Assembly (NCBI RefSeq): GCF_029958925.1
Contig: NZ_CP124616.1
Location: 3,100,001 to 3,164,000, forward strand
Length of the DNA stretch: 64,000 nucleotides
Reading direction: 5' to 3'
From: Tropicibacter oceani
GTDB lineage: Bacteria > Pseudomonadota > Alphaproteobacteria > Rhodobacterales > Rhodobacteraceae
Shown in pieces: positions 8,134 to 18,100 of the stretch (position 1 is its first letter; each line of letters begins with the position of its first letter). The position numbers and the translations under genes are program-made. The notes under the pieces were generated by a model that was given only the letters and a program-made list of their open reading frames with translations, searched no databases and was not told where the DNA came from.

Positions 8134-8598
8134 TCACTTGTCATCATCCACCACCGAAAAGATCGACGGCACCGCCGGACAAGGGGCAAGCGTGTTTTCA
8201 ACCACATCCGACAGGCGCGTCTGATGCAGGAACACGTAGACCTGCGCCGACAGGCTTTGCCACAGCCGGTTGGTCAGCGACTGCGCCCGCGACCCCGAGG
8301 CCGCGCCAGACGCCCCGGCCCCCTTGTGCATTGCGTCCACCGATTCATCGACCGCCGCCAGCACGTCGACCACGCGAATCTCGCTGGTCGGCCGCGCCAG
8401 GCGATAGCCGCCCCCCGGACCGCGCACCGAATCCACCAGCCCTGCCCGGCGCAGCTTGACGAAAAGCTGTTCCAGGTAAGGCAGGGAAATATCCTGCCGC
8501 TTCGAGATGTCGCCAAGCGTCACCAGGGCATCGGCCGGCTGCAAGGCGATATCGGTCAGCGCCACCATGGCGTAACGCCCTTTCGTACTCAGTTTCAC
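8134..8598 (-). CDS. iscR: Rrf2-family regulator, IscR of the Rhodobacteraceae type
   Basis: A 154-aa DNA-binding protein of the Rrf2 family. The N-terminus KLSTKGRYAMVALTDIA and the winged-helix motif ISLPYLEQLFVKLRRAGLV...GPGGGYRLA are standard IscR features. The three closely spaced cluster-binding cysteines of E. coli IscR are absent: the corresponding loop reads HKGAGASGAASGSRAQ, and the only cysteine is C140 near the C-terminus. Rhodobacter IscR is known to have such a reduced cysteine set. As first gene of the suf operon it probably autoregulates. Confidence 0.9.
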   Translation of the reverse strand: MKLSTKGRYAMVALTDIALQPADALVTLGDISKRQDISLPYLEQLFVKLRRAGLVDSVRGPGGGYRLARPTSEIRVVDVLAAVDESVDAMHKGAGASGAASGSRAQSLTNRLWQSLSAQVYVFLHQTRLSDVVENTLAPCPAVPSIFSVVDDDK

Positions 8599-8618
8599 AG
8601 GCTACTCCCCCTCAAGAA

Positions 8619-8655
8619 GGCCAAGGCCAAAACGCCAAGCCAATTGACCTTGGCC
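8619..8655. repeat. interrupted inverted repeat in the iscR leader
   Basis: The arms GGCCAAGG (8619-8626) and CCTTGGCC (8648-8655) are separated by 21 bases and lie 21-57 bases upstream of the iscR ATG. They could form a leader hairpin or a spaced operator. I cannot tell which. Confidence 0.4.
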
Positions 8656-8701
8656 CGATGATTGCCTATCTGCAATTCAACCCGAACCAGCCAACAGCCG
8701 G

Positions 8702-8718
8702 TTTAGAACTTTTCTAAG
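8702..8718. promoter_or_regulatory. Irr-box / ICE-like iron control element upstream of the iscR-suf operon
   Basis: The sequence TTTAGAACTTTTCTAAG contains the perfect dyad TTAGAA-CTT-TTCTAA. It matches the alphaproteobacterial iron control element bound by Irr (TTTAGAA-N3-TTCTAAA) at all but the last base. It lies about 105 bases upstream of iscR and 57 bases upstream of the divergent hydrolase gene. Irr regulation of the suf operon under iron limitation is the likely meaning. Confidence 0.75.
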
Positions 8719-8774
8719 GTGTCCGAGCAAATTCGTCAAGAATTCCGCCGCACCGCGCAAGGAACACGCCCCCT

Positions 8775-9428
8775 ATGCCCGAGGTTATCTTTCCCGGACC
8801 CGAAGGCCGCCTTGAAGGCCGCTATCACCCGCAAAAGGATCGCGATGCCCCCATCGCGATCGTCCTGCACCCGCATCCGCAGTTTGGCGGGACGATGAAC
8901 AACAAGGTTGTCTACAACCTGCATTACGCCTTTTACAACATGGGCTTTACCGTGCTGCGGTTCAATTTCCGCGGCGTCGGCCGGTCGCAGGGCGAATACG
9001 ACCAGGGCGTGGGCGAATTGTCCGATGCTGCCTCGGCGCTGGATTACCTGCAGTCGATGAACCAGAACTCCAAGCATTGCTGGGTCGCCGGTTTCAGCTT
9101 TGGCGCCTGGATCGGCATGCAGTTGCTGATGCGCCGCCCCGAGATCACCGGCTTTGTCTCGGTCTCGCCGCCGGCGAACATGTACGACTTTTCCTTCCTG
9201 GCGCCCTGCCCGGCCTCGGGGCTTGTGATCAACGGCACCAATGATCGCGTGGCCCCGCCCGCCGACACCCGTGCGCTGGTGAACAAGCTGCACGAACAAA
9301 AGGGCATCACCATCACCCATGACGAGATCGAAGGATCGGGCCACTTCTTTGAAGAGCCGCACATGGACACGATGATCGGCAATGTCACCGGCTATGTGAA
9401 ACGCCGCCTGACCGAAACCTCCCGCTAA
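8775..9428 (+). CDS. alpha/beta-hydrolase (dienelactone-hydrolase-like)
   Basis: The 217-aa protein has a complete alpha/beta-hydrolase catalytic set: nucleophile Ser108 in GFSFG, an acid in GTNDRV (Asp157) and His190 in GSGHFF. The oxyanion region is HPHPQFGGTMNN. The RFNFRGVGRSQG motif is typical of the COG2945 group. Its substrate is unknown. It is divergent from iscR across an Irr-like box and is followed 15 bases later by a small conserved gene. Confidence 0.85.
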   Translation: MPEVIFPGPEGRLEGRYHPQKDRDAPIAIVLHPHPQFGGTMNNKVVYNLHYAFYNMGFTVLRFNFRGVGRSQGEYDQGVGELSDAASALDYLQSMNQNSKHCWVAGFSFGAWIGMQLLMRRPEITGFVSVSPPANMYDFSFLAPCPASGLVINGTNDRVAPPADTRALVNKLHEQKGITITHDEIEGSGHFFEEPHMDTMIGNVTGYVKRRLTETSR

Positions 9429-9443
9429 GCAAGAGGCCCGACC

Positions 9444-9728
9444 ATGGCGGATGTCCTGACAGACCTGGCTGACAAACTGGCCGCTGACACGATCAAGGCC
9501 ATGGACGCGCTGGACGACGACCAGCTGTACGAACAGGTGGCCAAGGTTCTGGGCGCCTCGTCGCAGACGGCCGAGGAGGCCTATCTGACGTCGATCCGCA
9601 TCCGCCTTGCCGAGCGGCGCGGGCGCACCTTTCTGACCGAGCACGTCAAGGCGGCGCTGGAGGCCAGGAAGCGTGGCGAGGAGATCCCCGAGGCGCTGGC
9701 CCCGGGGTCGGACAACGAACACCTGTAA
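9444..9728 (+). CDS. 94-aa conserved hypothetical protein
   Basis: A small, probably all-helical soluble protein (MADVLTDLADKLAADTI at the N-terminus, basic segment RIRLAERRGRTFL in the middle, acidic C-terminus). I do not recognise a domain. It follows the hydrolase gene by 15 bases and is likely co-transcribed. Codon use matches its neighbours. Confidence 0.65.
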   Translation: MADVLTDLADKLAADTIKAMDALDDDQLYEQVAKVLGASSQTAEEAYLTSIRIRLAERRGRTFLTEHVKAALEARKRGEEIPEALAPGSDNEHL

Positions 9729-9732
9729 CGGG

Positions 9733-9755
9733 GCGCGGGGCACAGACCCCCGCGC
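9733..9755. repeat. GC hairpin between the 94-aa gene and the HD hydrolase gene
   Basis: The arms GCGCGGGG and CCCCGCGC flank CACAGAC. It looks like a partial copy of the hairpin half of the dispersed repeat family (without the AT-rich block). There is no T-run. Confidence 0.5.
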
Positions 9756-9808
9756 TGCGCCGGCAATTGCCCTTGCCCGCCCGGCCCATAGCAGGCATGC
9801 ATGCCGGC

Positions 9809-10405
9809 ATGACCCAATCGCTTCCCGACCGCCTGACCGCCCAGATGACCTTTCTGATGGAGGCCGACCGGCTGAAATCCGTCAACCGCGCCTCGCGGTT
9901 GGCGTCAGGAGCGCGTTTCGAAAATTCGGCCGAGCACAGCTGGCACGTGGCGTTGTTTGCCCTGACCCTGGCCGAGCAGGCCCCCGAGGGCTGTGACATC
10001 GGCCGGGTGATCGCCATGCTGTTGCTGCATGACCTTGTGGAAATCGACGCCGGGGATGCACCGGTGTTCGGCGCGCATGACGGCGCGGCGATGGAGGCCG
10101 CCGAGCGCGCGGCCGCGGACCGCATCTTTGGCCTGTTGCCAGCAGATCAGGGCGCGGCTTTTCGCGCGCTCTGGGATGAATTCGAGGCCAACCAGACCCC
10201 CGAGGCGCAATTCGCCAAGTCGCTGGACCGCTTTGTGCCGCCGAACCTGAACATCGCCAATGATGGCGGGTCCTGGAAAGATTACGGGGTGGGCTGGGAC
10301 ACCTTTGAAAGCCGCGTCGGCGCAAAGATCCGCAACGGTGCGCCGGGGCTTTGGGACTGGATCGCGCCGCGGGCGCGGGCAGTGATCGAGCGTTTGGCGC
10401 GTTGA
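9809..10405 (+). CDS. HD-domain hydrolase (YfbR/HDDC2-like nucleotidase)
   Basis: From ATG 9809 (MTQSLPDRLTAQMTFL) the product is 198 aa. It carries the HD-superfamily metal residues in AEHSWHVALFALTLAE and MLLLHDLVEIDAGD, with a later Asp in FAKSLDRFVPP. This pattern is typical of HDDC2/YfbR-type 5'-deoxynucleotidases and related phosphohydrolases. Two in-frame ATGs lie upstream (9767, 9797) around a GCATGC palindrome, so the start is uncertain. It converges with lpd across a repeat element. Confidence 0.8.
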   Translation: MTQSLPDRLTAQMTFLMEADRLKSVNRASRLASGARFENSAEHSWHVALFALTLAEQAPEGCDIGRVIAMLLLHDLVEIDAGDAPVFGAHDGAAMEAAERAAADRIFGLLPADQGAAFRALWDEFEANQTPEAQFAKSLDRFVPPNLNIANDGGSWKDYGVGWDTFESRVGAKIRNGAPGLWDWIAPRARAVIERLAR

Positions 10406-10417
10406 TCCCAGGGCCGA

Positions 10418-10469
10418 GGGGGCGCTGCCCCCGCCTGCGGCCCCCCGGAGTATTTTCCCCAAGAAGAAG
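10418..10469 (-). repeat. dispersed intergenic repeat, copy B
   Basis: On the reverse strand it reads CTTCTTCTTGGGGAAAATAC, CTCCGGGGGG, a short GC spacer, and the hairpin GGGGGC-AGC-GCCCCC. It lies between the convergent HD hydrolase and lpd genes, so it may act as a shared terminator. Confidence 0.8.
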
Positions 10470-10482
10470 CCCGGGGACAGGG

Positions 10483-11877
10483 TCAGAAGTGGATGGCGCG
10501 GCCCCAGGCGTCAAGCACGCTTTCGTGCATCATTTCCGAAAGGGTGGGATGCGGGAAGACGGTGTGCATCAGGTCTGTCTCGGTGGTTTCCAGCTGGCGG
10601 CCGATGACATAGCCCTGGATCAGTTCGGTGACTTCGGCGCCGACCATATGCGCGCCCAAAAGCTCGCCTGTCTTTGCGTCGAAGATGGTTTTGACCAGCC
10701 CTTCGGGTTCGCCCAGGGCGATGGCCTTGCCGTTGCCGATGAAGGGGAAGCGTCCAACCTTGATGTCGAGGCCCTGTTCTTTGGCCTTGGCTTCGGTCAG
10801 GCCGACGCTGGCGATCTGCGGGTGGCAATAGGTGCAGCCCGCGATGCTGGCGGGATCGACCGGGTGCGGGTGCTGGCCGGCGATGAGTTCGGCGACCATC
10901 ACGCCTTCGTGGCTGGCCTTGTGGGCAAGCCAGGGCGCACCGGCAAGATCGCCGATGGCATAAAGCCCGTCGACGCCGGTGCGGCAGTGCGGGTCGGTCA
11001 CCACATGGGTCCGTTCGACCCGGACGCCCAAGGCCTCGAGGCCCAGTCCTTCTACATTTCCGACAATTCCGACGGCTGAAATCACCGTATCAAAGGTTTC
11101 TTTTGTGGTTTTGCCATCTTTTTCGATATGGGCTGTCACCTGCCCCTTACCCCGGTCAAGCTGTTTGACCATGGTCTTTTCGCGGATCGTCATGCCCTGT
11201 TTTTCGAACTGCTTTTTCGCAAAGGCGCTGATTTCGGCATCTTCGACAGGCAGTACGCGGTCCATCACCTCGACCACCGTCACATCGGCGCCAAGGGTGT
11301 TGTAGAAGCTGGCGAATTCGATGCCGATGGCGCCCGAGCCGATGACCAGCAAGCGTTTGGGCATGCGCGGCGGCACCAGGGCGTGTTTGTAGGTCCAGAC
11401 CAGATCGCCGTCGGCCTCGAGCCCCGGCAATTCGCGGGCGCGCGCGCCGGTGGCCAGCACGATATTCGGGGCGCTCAGATCCTGGGTGCCCTTGTCGGTT
11501 TTCACCGAGACGCGGCCCTTGGCGGGCAAAGTCGCCTCGCCCATCACCACCGTCACCTTGTTCTTTTTCAGCAGGTGGCCGACGCCGCCGTTCAGCTGTT
11601 TGGCCACCCCGCGCGAGCGTTTGACCACGGCGTCCAGGTCAAAGCCGATCTTTTCGGCGCTCAGCCCATAGTCGCCAGCGCGCTGCATGTAGTGGAAAAT
11701 CTCGGACGAGCGCAGCAGCGCCTTGGTCGGGATGCAGCCCCAGTTCAGGCAGATGCCGCCCATGTGTTCGCGTTCGACCACGCAGACCGACAGGCCCAAT
11801 TGCGCGCCCCGGATGGCCGCGACATAGCCCCCCGGACCGGCCCCGATCACGATCATGTCAAAGCTTTTCGCACTCAT
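10483..11877 (-). CDS. lpdA: dihydrolipoyl dehydrogenase (E3)
   Basis: This 464-aa flavoprotein reoxidises dihydrolipoamide for 2-oxoacid dehydrogenase complexes or the glycine cleavage system. Visible features are the FAD motif VIGAGPGGYVAAIRGAQLG (about 8-26), the redox disulfide in GGICLNWGCIPTKAL, the NAD-binding motif VIGSGAIGIEFASF and the C-terminal catalytic HPHPTLSEMMHE. No acyltransferase or dehydrogenase subunit gene is adjacent, so its partner complex cannot be told from context. Confidence 0.95.
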   Translation of the reverse strand: MSAKSFDMIVIGAGPGGYVAAIRGAQLGLSVCVVEREHMGGICLNWGCIPTKALLRSSEIFHYMQRAGDYGLSAEKIGFDLDAVVKRSRGVAKQLNGGVGHLLKKNKVTVVMGEATLPAKGRVSVKTDKGTQDLSAPNIVLATGARARELPGLEADGDLVWTYKHALVPPRMPKRLLVIGSGAIGIEFASFYNTLGADVTVVEVMDRVLPVEDAEISAFAKKQFEKQGMTIREKTMVKQLDRGKGQVTAHIEKDGKTTKETFDTVISAVGIVGNVEGLGLEALGVRVERTHVVTDPHCRTGVDGLYAIGDLAGAPWLAHKASHEGVMVAELIAGQHPHPVDPASIAGCTYCHPQIASVGLTEAKAKEQGLDIKVGRFPFIGNGKAIALGEPEGLVKTIFDAKTGELLGAHMVGAEVTELIQGYVIGRQLETTETDLMHTVFPHPTLSEMMHESVLDAWGRAIHF

Positions 11878-11963
11878 CCCGCCCCCCTGCCGATGCTGTT
11901 CGCAAGAAGGCTAGCGCATCGCCCCAGGCGGGGCAACGCGGTTGCGCGTCTGGGCGCCTCGGC

Positions 11964-12539
11964 TCAGGCGGCCTGCTGCATCTCGCGCAGGGTGGTGCCA
12001 TAGCCGCCGTCCTGCATATAGGCCTGTTCGGCCTCGGTCGAGCTGCGCGACAGCGCCGCGTTGCGGTAAGGAAAGCGGCCGAACTGGCGGATCACCTCGC
12101 GGTGCACCCGGGCGTGCAGCAGGTTGCCCTGCCCCTGGGGCAGGCGTTCCTTCATCAGGCGCACGCAGCGGTCCTGGTCACACAGGTTTTCCGAATGCAT
12201 CAAGGGCAGGTAAAAGAACTGCCGCGCCGGTTCGTCGATCTTCATGTCCCAGCCGCGATGGATCGCCTGCTTTGCCGCCGCCAGCGACACCCTGTCCGAG
12301 ACAAAGGCCCGCGCATCACCGCGGAACATGTTGCGCGAAAACTGGTCCAGCAGGATGATGTAGGCCAAAGTGCCGCTGGGATAGGTCAGCCACAACCCGT
12401 GACGGCCCGCCATGGCGCCTTCCCATGTGGTCAGGAACCGGCTTCGGATGTCGTCATCCAGCGTCTCGTCCTGTTTGTACCAGCCCTCGGGGCCAATTTC
12501 GTCCAGCCAGAAGGCCAGGATTTCTTCGGGCGTCGACAT
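11964..12539 (-). CDS. DUF924-family protein
   Basis: From ATG 12539 (MSTPEEILAFWLDEIGP) the product is 191 aa and shows the DUF924 pattern: FWLDEIGPEGWY at the start, ILLDQFSRNMFRGDARAF centrally, FFYLPLMHSENLCDQ and a C-terminal GRFPYRNAAL. The fold is TPR-like helical and the biochemical role is unknown. The frame extends 11 codons upstream but the chosen start fits the family. Confidence 0.85.
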   Translation of the reverse strand: MSTPEEILAFWLDEIGPEGWYKQDETLDDDIRSRFLTTWEGAMAGRHGLWLTYPSGTLAYIILLDQFSRNMFRGDARAFVSDRVSLAAAKQAIHRGWDMKIDEPARQFFYLPLMHSENLCDQDRCVRLMKERLPQGQGNLLHARVHREVIRQFGRFPYRNAALSRSSTEAEQAYMQDGGYGTTLREMQQAA

Positions 12540-12601
12540 GTTTATCCCTCCACGCGCACGCTTGTCCCCCAATTGAAGTGCAAGCCTAGCGCGGCACCTG
12601 T

Positions 12602-12640
12602 CGCGGTCACAATCACGAATTCTGTCAGATTGTGACCGCG
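12602..12640. terminator. 13-bp inverted repeat downstream of the MFS gene
   Basis: The arms CGCGGTCACAATC and GATTGTGACCGCG flank a 13-base loop. It starts 12 bases after the MFS stop on the reverse strand and lies 63 bases upstream of DUF924. There is no T-run, so it may be a Rho-dependent or processing hairpin, or an operator for DUF924. Confidence 0.45.
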
Positions 12641-12651
12641 TTGCGCGGCGG

Positions 12652-13920
12652 TCACCGGTGCGGGTCGTGGTGGGTTTCGTCGTCTTCTGCGGCTTCGATG
12701 GCGTATTCCTGCGCCACCTCCATCACGATGGCGGTCGAGGTCGGGCTGACCGGCGCATAGCTGGCGGTGTCCTCGACCGGGATCGATCGGCGCTGTGTCA
12801 TGCGGTAGACGGCGTAAAGCGCCAGCGCGATCAGCAAGAAGGCGATCAGGATGAAATAGCCGTGCGGACCGATCACCTGCATGCCCCAGCCGATGATCAG
12901 CGGCCCGGCGATGGCCCCAAGCCCGTTGATGAACAACAGTCCGGCGGAGGATGCAGCCATGTCCTCGGGTTGCAGAAAGTCGTTGGTATAGGCGATCAGC
13001 AGCGAATACAGCGGGTTCGAACTGCCCCCGATCACAAAGGCCGCCGCCACCAGCAGGTTGAAGTTGCCACCGGCGAAAATGGCGATCGCCGCCGCGGCGC
13101 CGCCAAAGGCCGCAACGATGAACACCAGTACGCGGCGGTCCATGCGGTCCGAAATCCAGCCCAGCGGGTATTGCAGCAGCAAGGCGCCGACATAGAAGGA
13201 CGCCACGAAAATCGAGATCTGCCCAAGGCTCAGCCCTGCGACGCTGCCATAGACCGCCGCCATGCCGAATTGCGCCGAAAACACCCCGCCCAGCAGGAAC
13301 ATCCCCACCATGCCCAGCGGCGAGACGTGGTAAAGTTCCTTCAGGGTCATGGGCTTGGTCGATTCAAAGGCCGGTGTCGGCGAGATCGACAAAAGGATCG
13401 GCGCAAAGGCCACCGAAACCAGAACCGAAGGGATCACGAACAGCAAGAACCCCGACGGGTCGGGAATGTTCAGCAGCGCCTGCGCCGCGATGATCCCGAC
13501 CATCTGCACGATCATGTAGGCCGACAGCGCCTGACCGCGGGTTTCGTTGGTCGCCGAGTTGTTCAGCCAGCTTTCCGCCGTCACGTAGACGCCGCAGAAA
13601 CAAAAGCCGATGACCACGCGGCCAAGGATCCAGACCGCCGGATGCTGCATCGCCGGGTACAGGATCAGCACCGCCGAGATAAAGCTGCCAAAGGCCGCAA
13701 AGACCCGCACATGGCCGACGCGCCGGATCAGGTGCGGCGTCATGCGCGACGAAAACAGGAAGCCGGCGAAATAGGCCGACATGACCATGGACATTTCCAT
13801 CGCCGAAAAGCCGGCAGCCGGCCCGCGCACACCCAAAAGCGACCCTTGCAGGCCGTTGCCCACCATCAGCAGCAACATGCCCAACAAAAGGGCCCAGGAA
13901 TTTCTAAGAACAACGAACAT
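12652..13920 (-). CDS. MFS transporter (YcaD-like)
   Basis: The 422-aa protein has about 12 hydrophobic segments and MFS hallmarks: the loop 2-3 region MTPHLIRRVGHVRVF, ESWLNNSATNETRGQALSAY in the central loop and GWISDRMDRRVLVF in the second half. The composition resembles the YcaD group, whose substrate is unknown. The C-terminal 50 residues are acidic, His-containing and cytoplasmic. It follows queA by 115 bases on the same strand. Confidence 0.85.
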   Translation of the reverse strand: MFVVLRNSWALLLGMLLLMVGNGLQGSLLGVRGPAAGFSAMEMSMVMSAYFAGFLFSSRMTPHLIRRVGHVRVFAAFGSFISAVLILYPAMQHPAVWILGRVVIGFCFCGVYVTAESWLNNSATNETRGQALSAYMIVQMVGIIAAQALLNIPDPSGFLLFVIPSVLVSVAFAPILLSISPTPAFESTKPMTLKELYHVSPLGMVGMFLLGGVFSAQFGMAAVYGSVAGLSLGQISIFVASFYVGALLLQYPLGWISDRMDRRVLVFIVAAFGGAAAAIAIFAGGNFNLLVAAAFVIGGSSNPLYSLLIAYTNDFLQPEDMAASSAGLLFINGLGAIAGPLIIGWGMQVIGPHGYFILIAFLLIALALYAVYRMTQRRSIPVEDTASYAPVSPTSTAIVMEVAQEYAIEAAEDDETHHDPHR

Positions 13921-14035
13921 GACGGCTCCTTCAGACCTTGCCTAGGCGGCCTGACAGCAAAAGGGTTGGACAGGAACGACCCTTTGCGGCGTCCGGTGTC
14001 GTCTTAGGACCATCACGGGTCCCGAAAGGCAAGGG

Positions 14036-15088
14036 TCATCGCGACGGGATCATCAACGATGCGTCCCCGTAGGAAAAGAACCGATACTCGGTCTCGATGG
14101 CATGGGCATAGATGTGCCGGATGGTCTGCGGCCCCATCAGCGCCGAGACCAGCATCATCAGGGTGGATTTCGGCAGGTGGAAATTGGTCATCAGCGCATC
14201 TGCCACGTGAAAGGTGAACCCGGGGTAAATGAAGATGTCGGTGACGTCGCGATAGGCGGCGATCTGCCCGCCCCGTGCCGCGGTTTCGATCAGCCGCAGC
14301 GCCGTGGTGCCCACCGGAATCACCCGCCCCCCGGCCGCCTTGGTGCGGGCGATGTCCTGCGCGGCCTGCTCGGACACTTCGCCCCATTCGCCGTGCATCT
14401 TGTGCCGGGTCACATCCTCGACCTTGACCGGCAGAAAGGTTCCCGCGCCCACATGCAGCGTGACATGGGTGAACTGCACGCCCTTGTCGCGCAGTGCCGC
14501 CAGCAGCGGCGCATCGAAATGAAGCGAGGCCGTCGGCGCGGCCACAGCGCCGGTGTTGCGCGCCCAGACGGTCTGGTAATCCTCGCGGTCCTGGTCGTCG
14601 GCGGGGCGTTTGGCGGCGATATAGGGCGGCAGGGGCATGGCGCCGGCGGCGTTCAGCGCCGCGTCGAAATCATCCCCCGACAGGTTGAAACGCAGCGCGC
14701 CCTGGCCTTCATCCTTTGCCTCAAGAATGGCCGACAACGCGCTGGAAAAGATGATCTCTTCGCCTTCCCGCACCTTTTTCAGGGGTTTGATCAGGGCGCC
14801 CCATGTGCCGTCTGCCTTCGGCTCCAGCAGGGTCACTTCGATGCGCGCCTCGGTCAGGCCCTGCGCGCCGTCGCGGCGGCGGATGCCGCTGAGCCGCGCG
14901 GGGATCACGCGGGTGTCGTTCAGCACCAGCAGATCGCCGGGGCGCAGCCAGTCCGGCAGGTCGCTGACCCGCGCATCGGTGATCTGGTCGCCCTGCGCCA
15001 CCAGCAGCCGCGCCGAGGACCGCGGCCGCGCGGGCCGGGTGGCGATCAGGTGTTCGGGCAGGTCAAAGTCGAAATCGGAAAGCTGCAT
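14036..15088 (-). CDS. queA: tRNA preQ1(34) S-adenosylmethionine ribosyltransferase-isomerase
   Basis: QueA transfers and isomerises the ribosyl group of SAM onto preQ1 at tRNA position 34 to make epoxyqueuosine. The 350-aa length is usual. Family motifs are [18 protein letters not shown] (N-term), [47 protein letters not shown] and [18 protein letters not shown]. It begins 12 bases after the AsmA-like gene, suggesting one transcript. No other queuosine gene is nearby. Confidence 0.95.
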   Translation of the reverse strand: MQLSDFDFDLPEHLIATRPARPRSSARLLVAQGDQITDARVSDLPDWLRPGDLLVLNDTRVIPARLSGIRRRDGAQGLTEARIEVTLLEPKADGTWGALIKPLKKVREGEEIIFSSALSAILEAKDEGQGALRFNLSGDDFDAALNAAGAMPLPPYIAAKRPADDQDREDYQTVWARNTGAVAAPTASLHFDAPLLAALRDKGVQFTHVTLHVGAGTFLPVKVEDVTRHKMHGEWGEVSEQAAQDIARTKAAGGRVIPVGTTALRLIETAARGGQIAAYRDVTDIFIYPGFTFHVADALMTNFHLPKSTLMMLVSALMGPQTIRHIYAHAIETEYRFFSYGDASLMIPSR

Positions 15089-15100
15089 GGGGCCTCTGGT

Positions 15101-18100
15101 CTATTGCGCCACCTCTGGGGGCGGGCGGCGGAAGATGTCACGGAACATCCCCGGGGTGAAGACCGAAAGCGGGTTCACGCTGACCCGCGGGCCGGTGACC
15201 GGGCCGCGCAGGTTGAAGTTGAACCCGATCAGCCCTTCGCCCTTGCGCGAAATCAGCCGCCCGATGCCGTTCAGGATATAGATCGGCGACACCACGCCCT
15301 GCATGTCCATGGTGCCGCTTTTCATGTCGTAATAGCCATCCATCGATATCCCCATCGACGGGCCGACGGCGCTGGACTGGGTCAGCACCACGGTCGAGGG
15401 CGTCAGGCGGAACCGGGCCTCGACCTCGGAAAAGAAGATGCCGGGACCATTGGCCTGGTCCAGCAGACCGACGATGGAAATGGCGTCCAGCAGCGCGCCG
15501 ATGGCCGGGGCATTGCGCAGGCGCGGCCCTTCGATCGTCAGGTGGCCATCATAGGAACCGCTGGTGCCGCGCACCGGCCCCAGGTCCAGCCTGAAGGTGC
15601 CGTTCTGCACCGTTTTCAGGATGCCGGCGGCCTTCAGGATATCGCCCGCGTCCTCGCCCCGGACACGAAAGGCACTGCGCCCGCTCTGCGGGATCACCTG
15701 CCCGCGCACCTGCGCCGATCCGCCCAGCTGCCCGTCAAAGCGCCCCTCGAGGCCGCGCGCCAGGTCGAAATCGCCGCGGAACCAGCTTAGCCAGATGCTG
15801 TCGGTCACCTGCAGGCGGTCCAGCGTCAGCGACAGCGGACCGCCGCCGCCCGACGGTGCCCCACCCGACCCCGTGCCGCCGCCCCCGGCGCCAAAGGGCG
15901 CGCTGCGCAGATCGACCCGGCCCGCGCTGACCTCGATCCCCGGGGCGACGCCGCGGCCGCGCCCGCGCAGGGTGGCCGTCACGTCCAGCCAGTCGCCCAG
16001 GCTGAGCCGCGACAGGCGCAGGGCCTCGAACTGGCCATTGTCGGCCAGCGCCAGCGTGCCGTTGGCTGACAGCCCGGCGCCCGACAGCGACATGCCGTCG
16101 ATGCGGATCGGCTTGCCCAGGGTTCCGGCGATCTGGAAATTGCCCGTCGCACCCTGCGGCAACTGCCAGCCCAGCTGCGGGATCGCCAGGCCCAGCCCGG
16201 CCAGCGTGCTGGTCAGCGTGAACCCCGGCGCGCTGCCCTTTTCCAGCGTCAGGTCCAGATTGCCTATGCCCTTGCCGCTGATCATCCCGGCGGGCAGGGT
16301 CACGCCCACCGCCTTCAGGGTTTCGGGGGTCATCGTCACCTGCGCGGTCACGCGCCCCGCGCCGCCGCCCAGCGGTTGGCGCCACTGGCCGGTGGCGGGC
16401 ACCCCGGACAGGGTGACCGGACCGGAAATCGCCACGGCGTCGTTGTCCAGCGTCATGTCCAGCCGATCCGCCGCAAGGCTGCGGCCCGGGATCAGGCTGT
16501 CGCTTTTGACGTCGCGCAGCACCCCCTTCAGGTTCAGGTCGATGTCGGGCAGCTTGATCCCCTTGGCCAGCGGCAGGGTGATCTCTCCGCTCACCTCGGC
16601 GCGGCCGGTGGCCATGTCGGCCGAGCGTCCGGCCTTGCGCAGCACCCGCCAGGTGTCGTTGTCGATATAGGACAGCGCCGCCGTCAGGCTGCTGCCCGCC
16701 TTGATCCGGATGATCGCCGGGGCCGGTTTGATCGACATGTCGGGAATCACGAATTGCGAGCCGGCAAGGTCGATCGCGCCGCCCTGCCCCGGATCGCTGA
16801 ACCCCTTGTCGACGTGGATGCCCAGCCGCTTGTCATACAGTGTCAGCCGCCCCGAACCGCCGGTCAGTTCCGGCAGCTTTGGGTTGTAGGTCAGGCGGGC
16901 ATCGTCAAAGCGCAGGTCAAGGAAATGCGACGGCTTTTCCTGGCCCGGATGCAGGCGCAGGGCATAGACCGCGTCATGCACGCGGCCCTCTTTGACGTTG
17001 GCCGTCAACCAGTCGCGGGTCTTGGTTCCGCGGGTCTGCGGCCAGAACGACAGGACCTGTTCGGGCGTGGTTTCGGCGATGCGTGCATCCAGCGCCACGT
17101 CCCAGCCATCGGAATAGGCCGCCAGTTCGCCCGTGGCGCGGAGCGGGAATTCGGGATCGGTAAGCCGCAGGTTGCCCAGCGACAGCTGGAACGGGTTGAA
17201 CGTCAGCTTGAAGGCGGTCTGTGCGCCCTTCACTTCCAGCGCGCGGTCCAGCAGCGCGCCTTGCGCCAGCGTCACCTGCGGCAGGCTGAATTGCGCCGTC
17301 AGCGCCGAGGGCCAGCCGTCCTGCCAGTTCTCCAGCGTCGCCTTGCCTTCGGCACTGACCGCCAGCAGTTCGGATTGCACCGAGATTTCGTCAAAGCGCA
17401 GCTGCGCGCGGTCCGGCAGGTAGGTCAGATAGGTACGCGCGCCGTCAAAGGGGATCGGCTTGAGATTGCGGTTGGCGCGCAGCACCCCGGCGCCGATCTG
17501 CAAGGTGGCGTTCAACGGCCCCAGGCTGCCGTCCTCGGCCACGCTGGAGCGCAGGGCACCGGAAATCGGCGCCTCGAGCACTTCGAGCCAGGCCAGCGCC
17601 GGGGTCTGGGTGGCGATGTCGCGCGACCACAGATCGTTCAGCTTCAACCCGAAATCCAGCCGCGCCGAACCGACGACGCTTTCGGCGTTCATTTCGATCG
17701 TGGCCACGCTGTCGCCGCCCGCCAGCAGCGCAAGGTCGCCCGAAATCGCCAGCTTGCCGTCCTGCCGGGCCAGGCGGATCCGCCCGCCATCGGCCGTCCA
17801 GCCGCGATGCGCACGGATGTCTTCGTAGCGGATGGTCAGGGCATCGGCTTCGAACAGGTCAAGATCGGCCAGCCGCGGGTCGGCGATGATCTGGTCGATC
17901 TCGGTGATGATCTGCGGCAGGTCCGGAGTGCGCGTTCCAGCCGAAAAGACATCCCCCAGGGCCAGCCCGAAACGCCCCTGCGCGTCGCGCTGCAAGGTCA
18001 CGAATGCGCCCGAGACCTGGGCGCTTTGCAGGACCATTTCGCCGCGCAGCATGGCCGCCGGGGAAAAGCCTGCCTCGATGTCGGACAGGGCGGCGATCTG

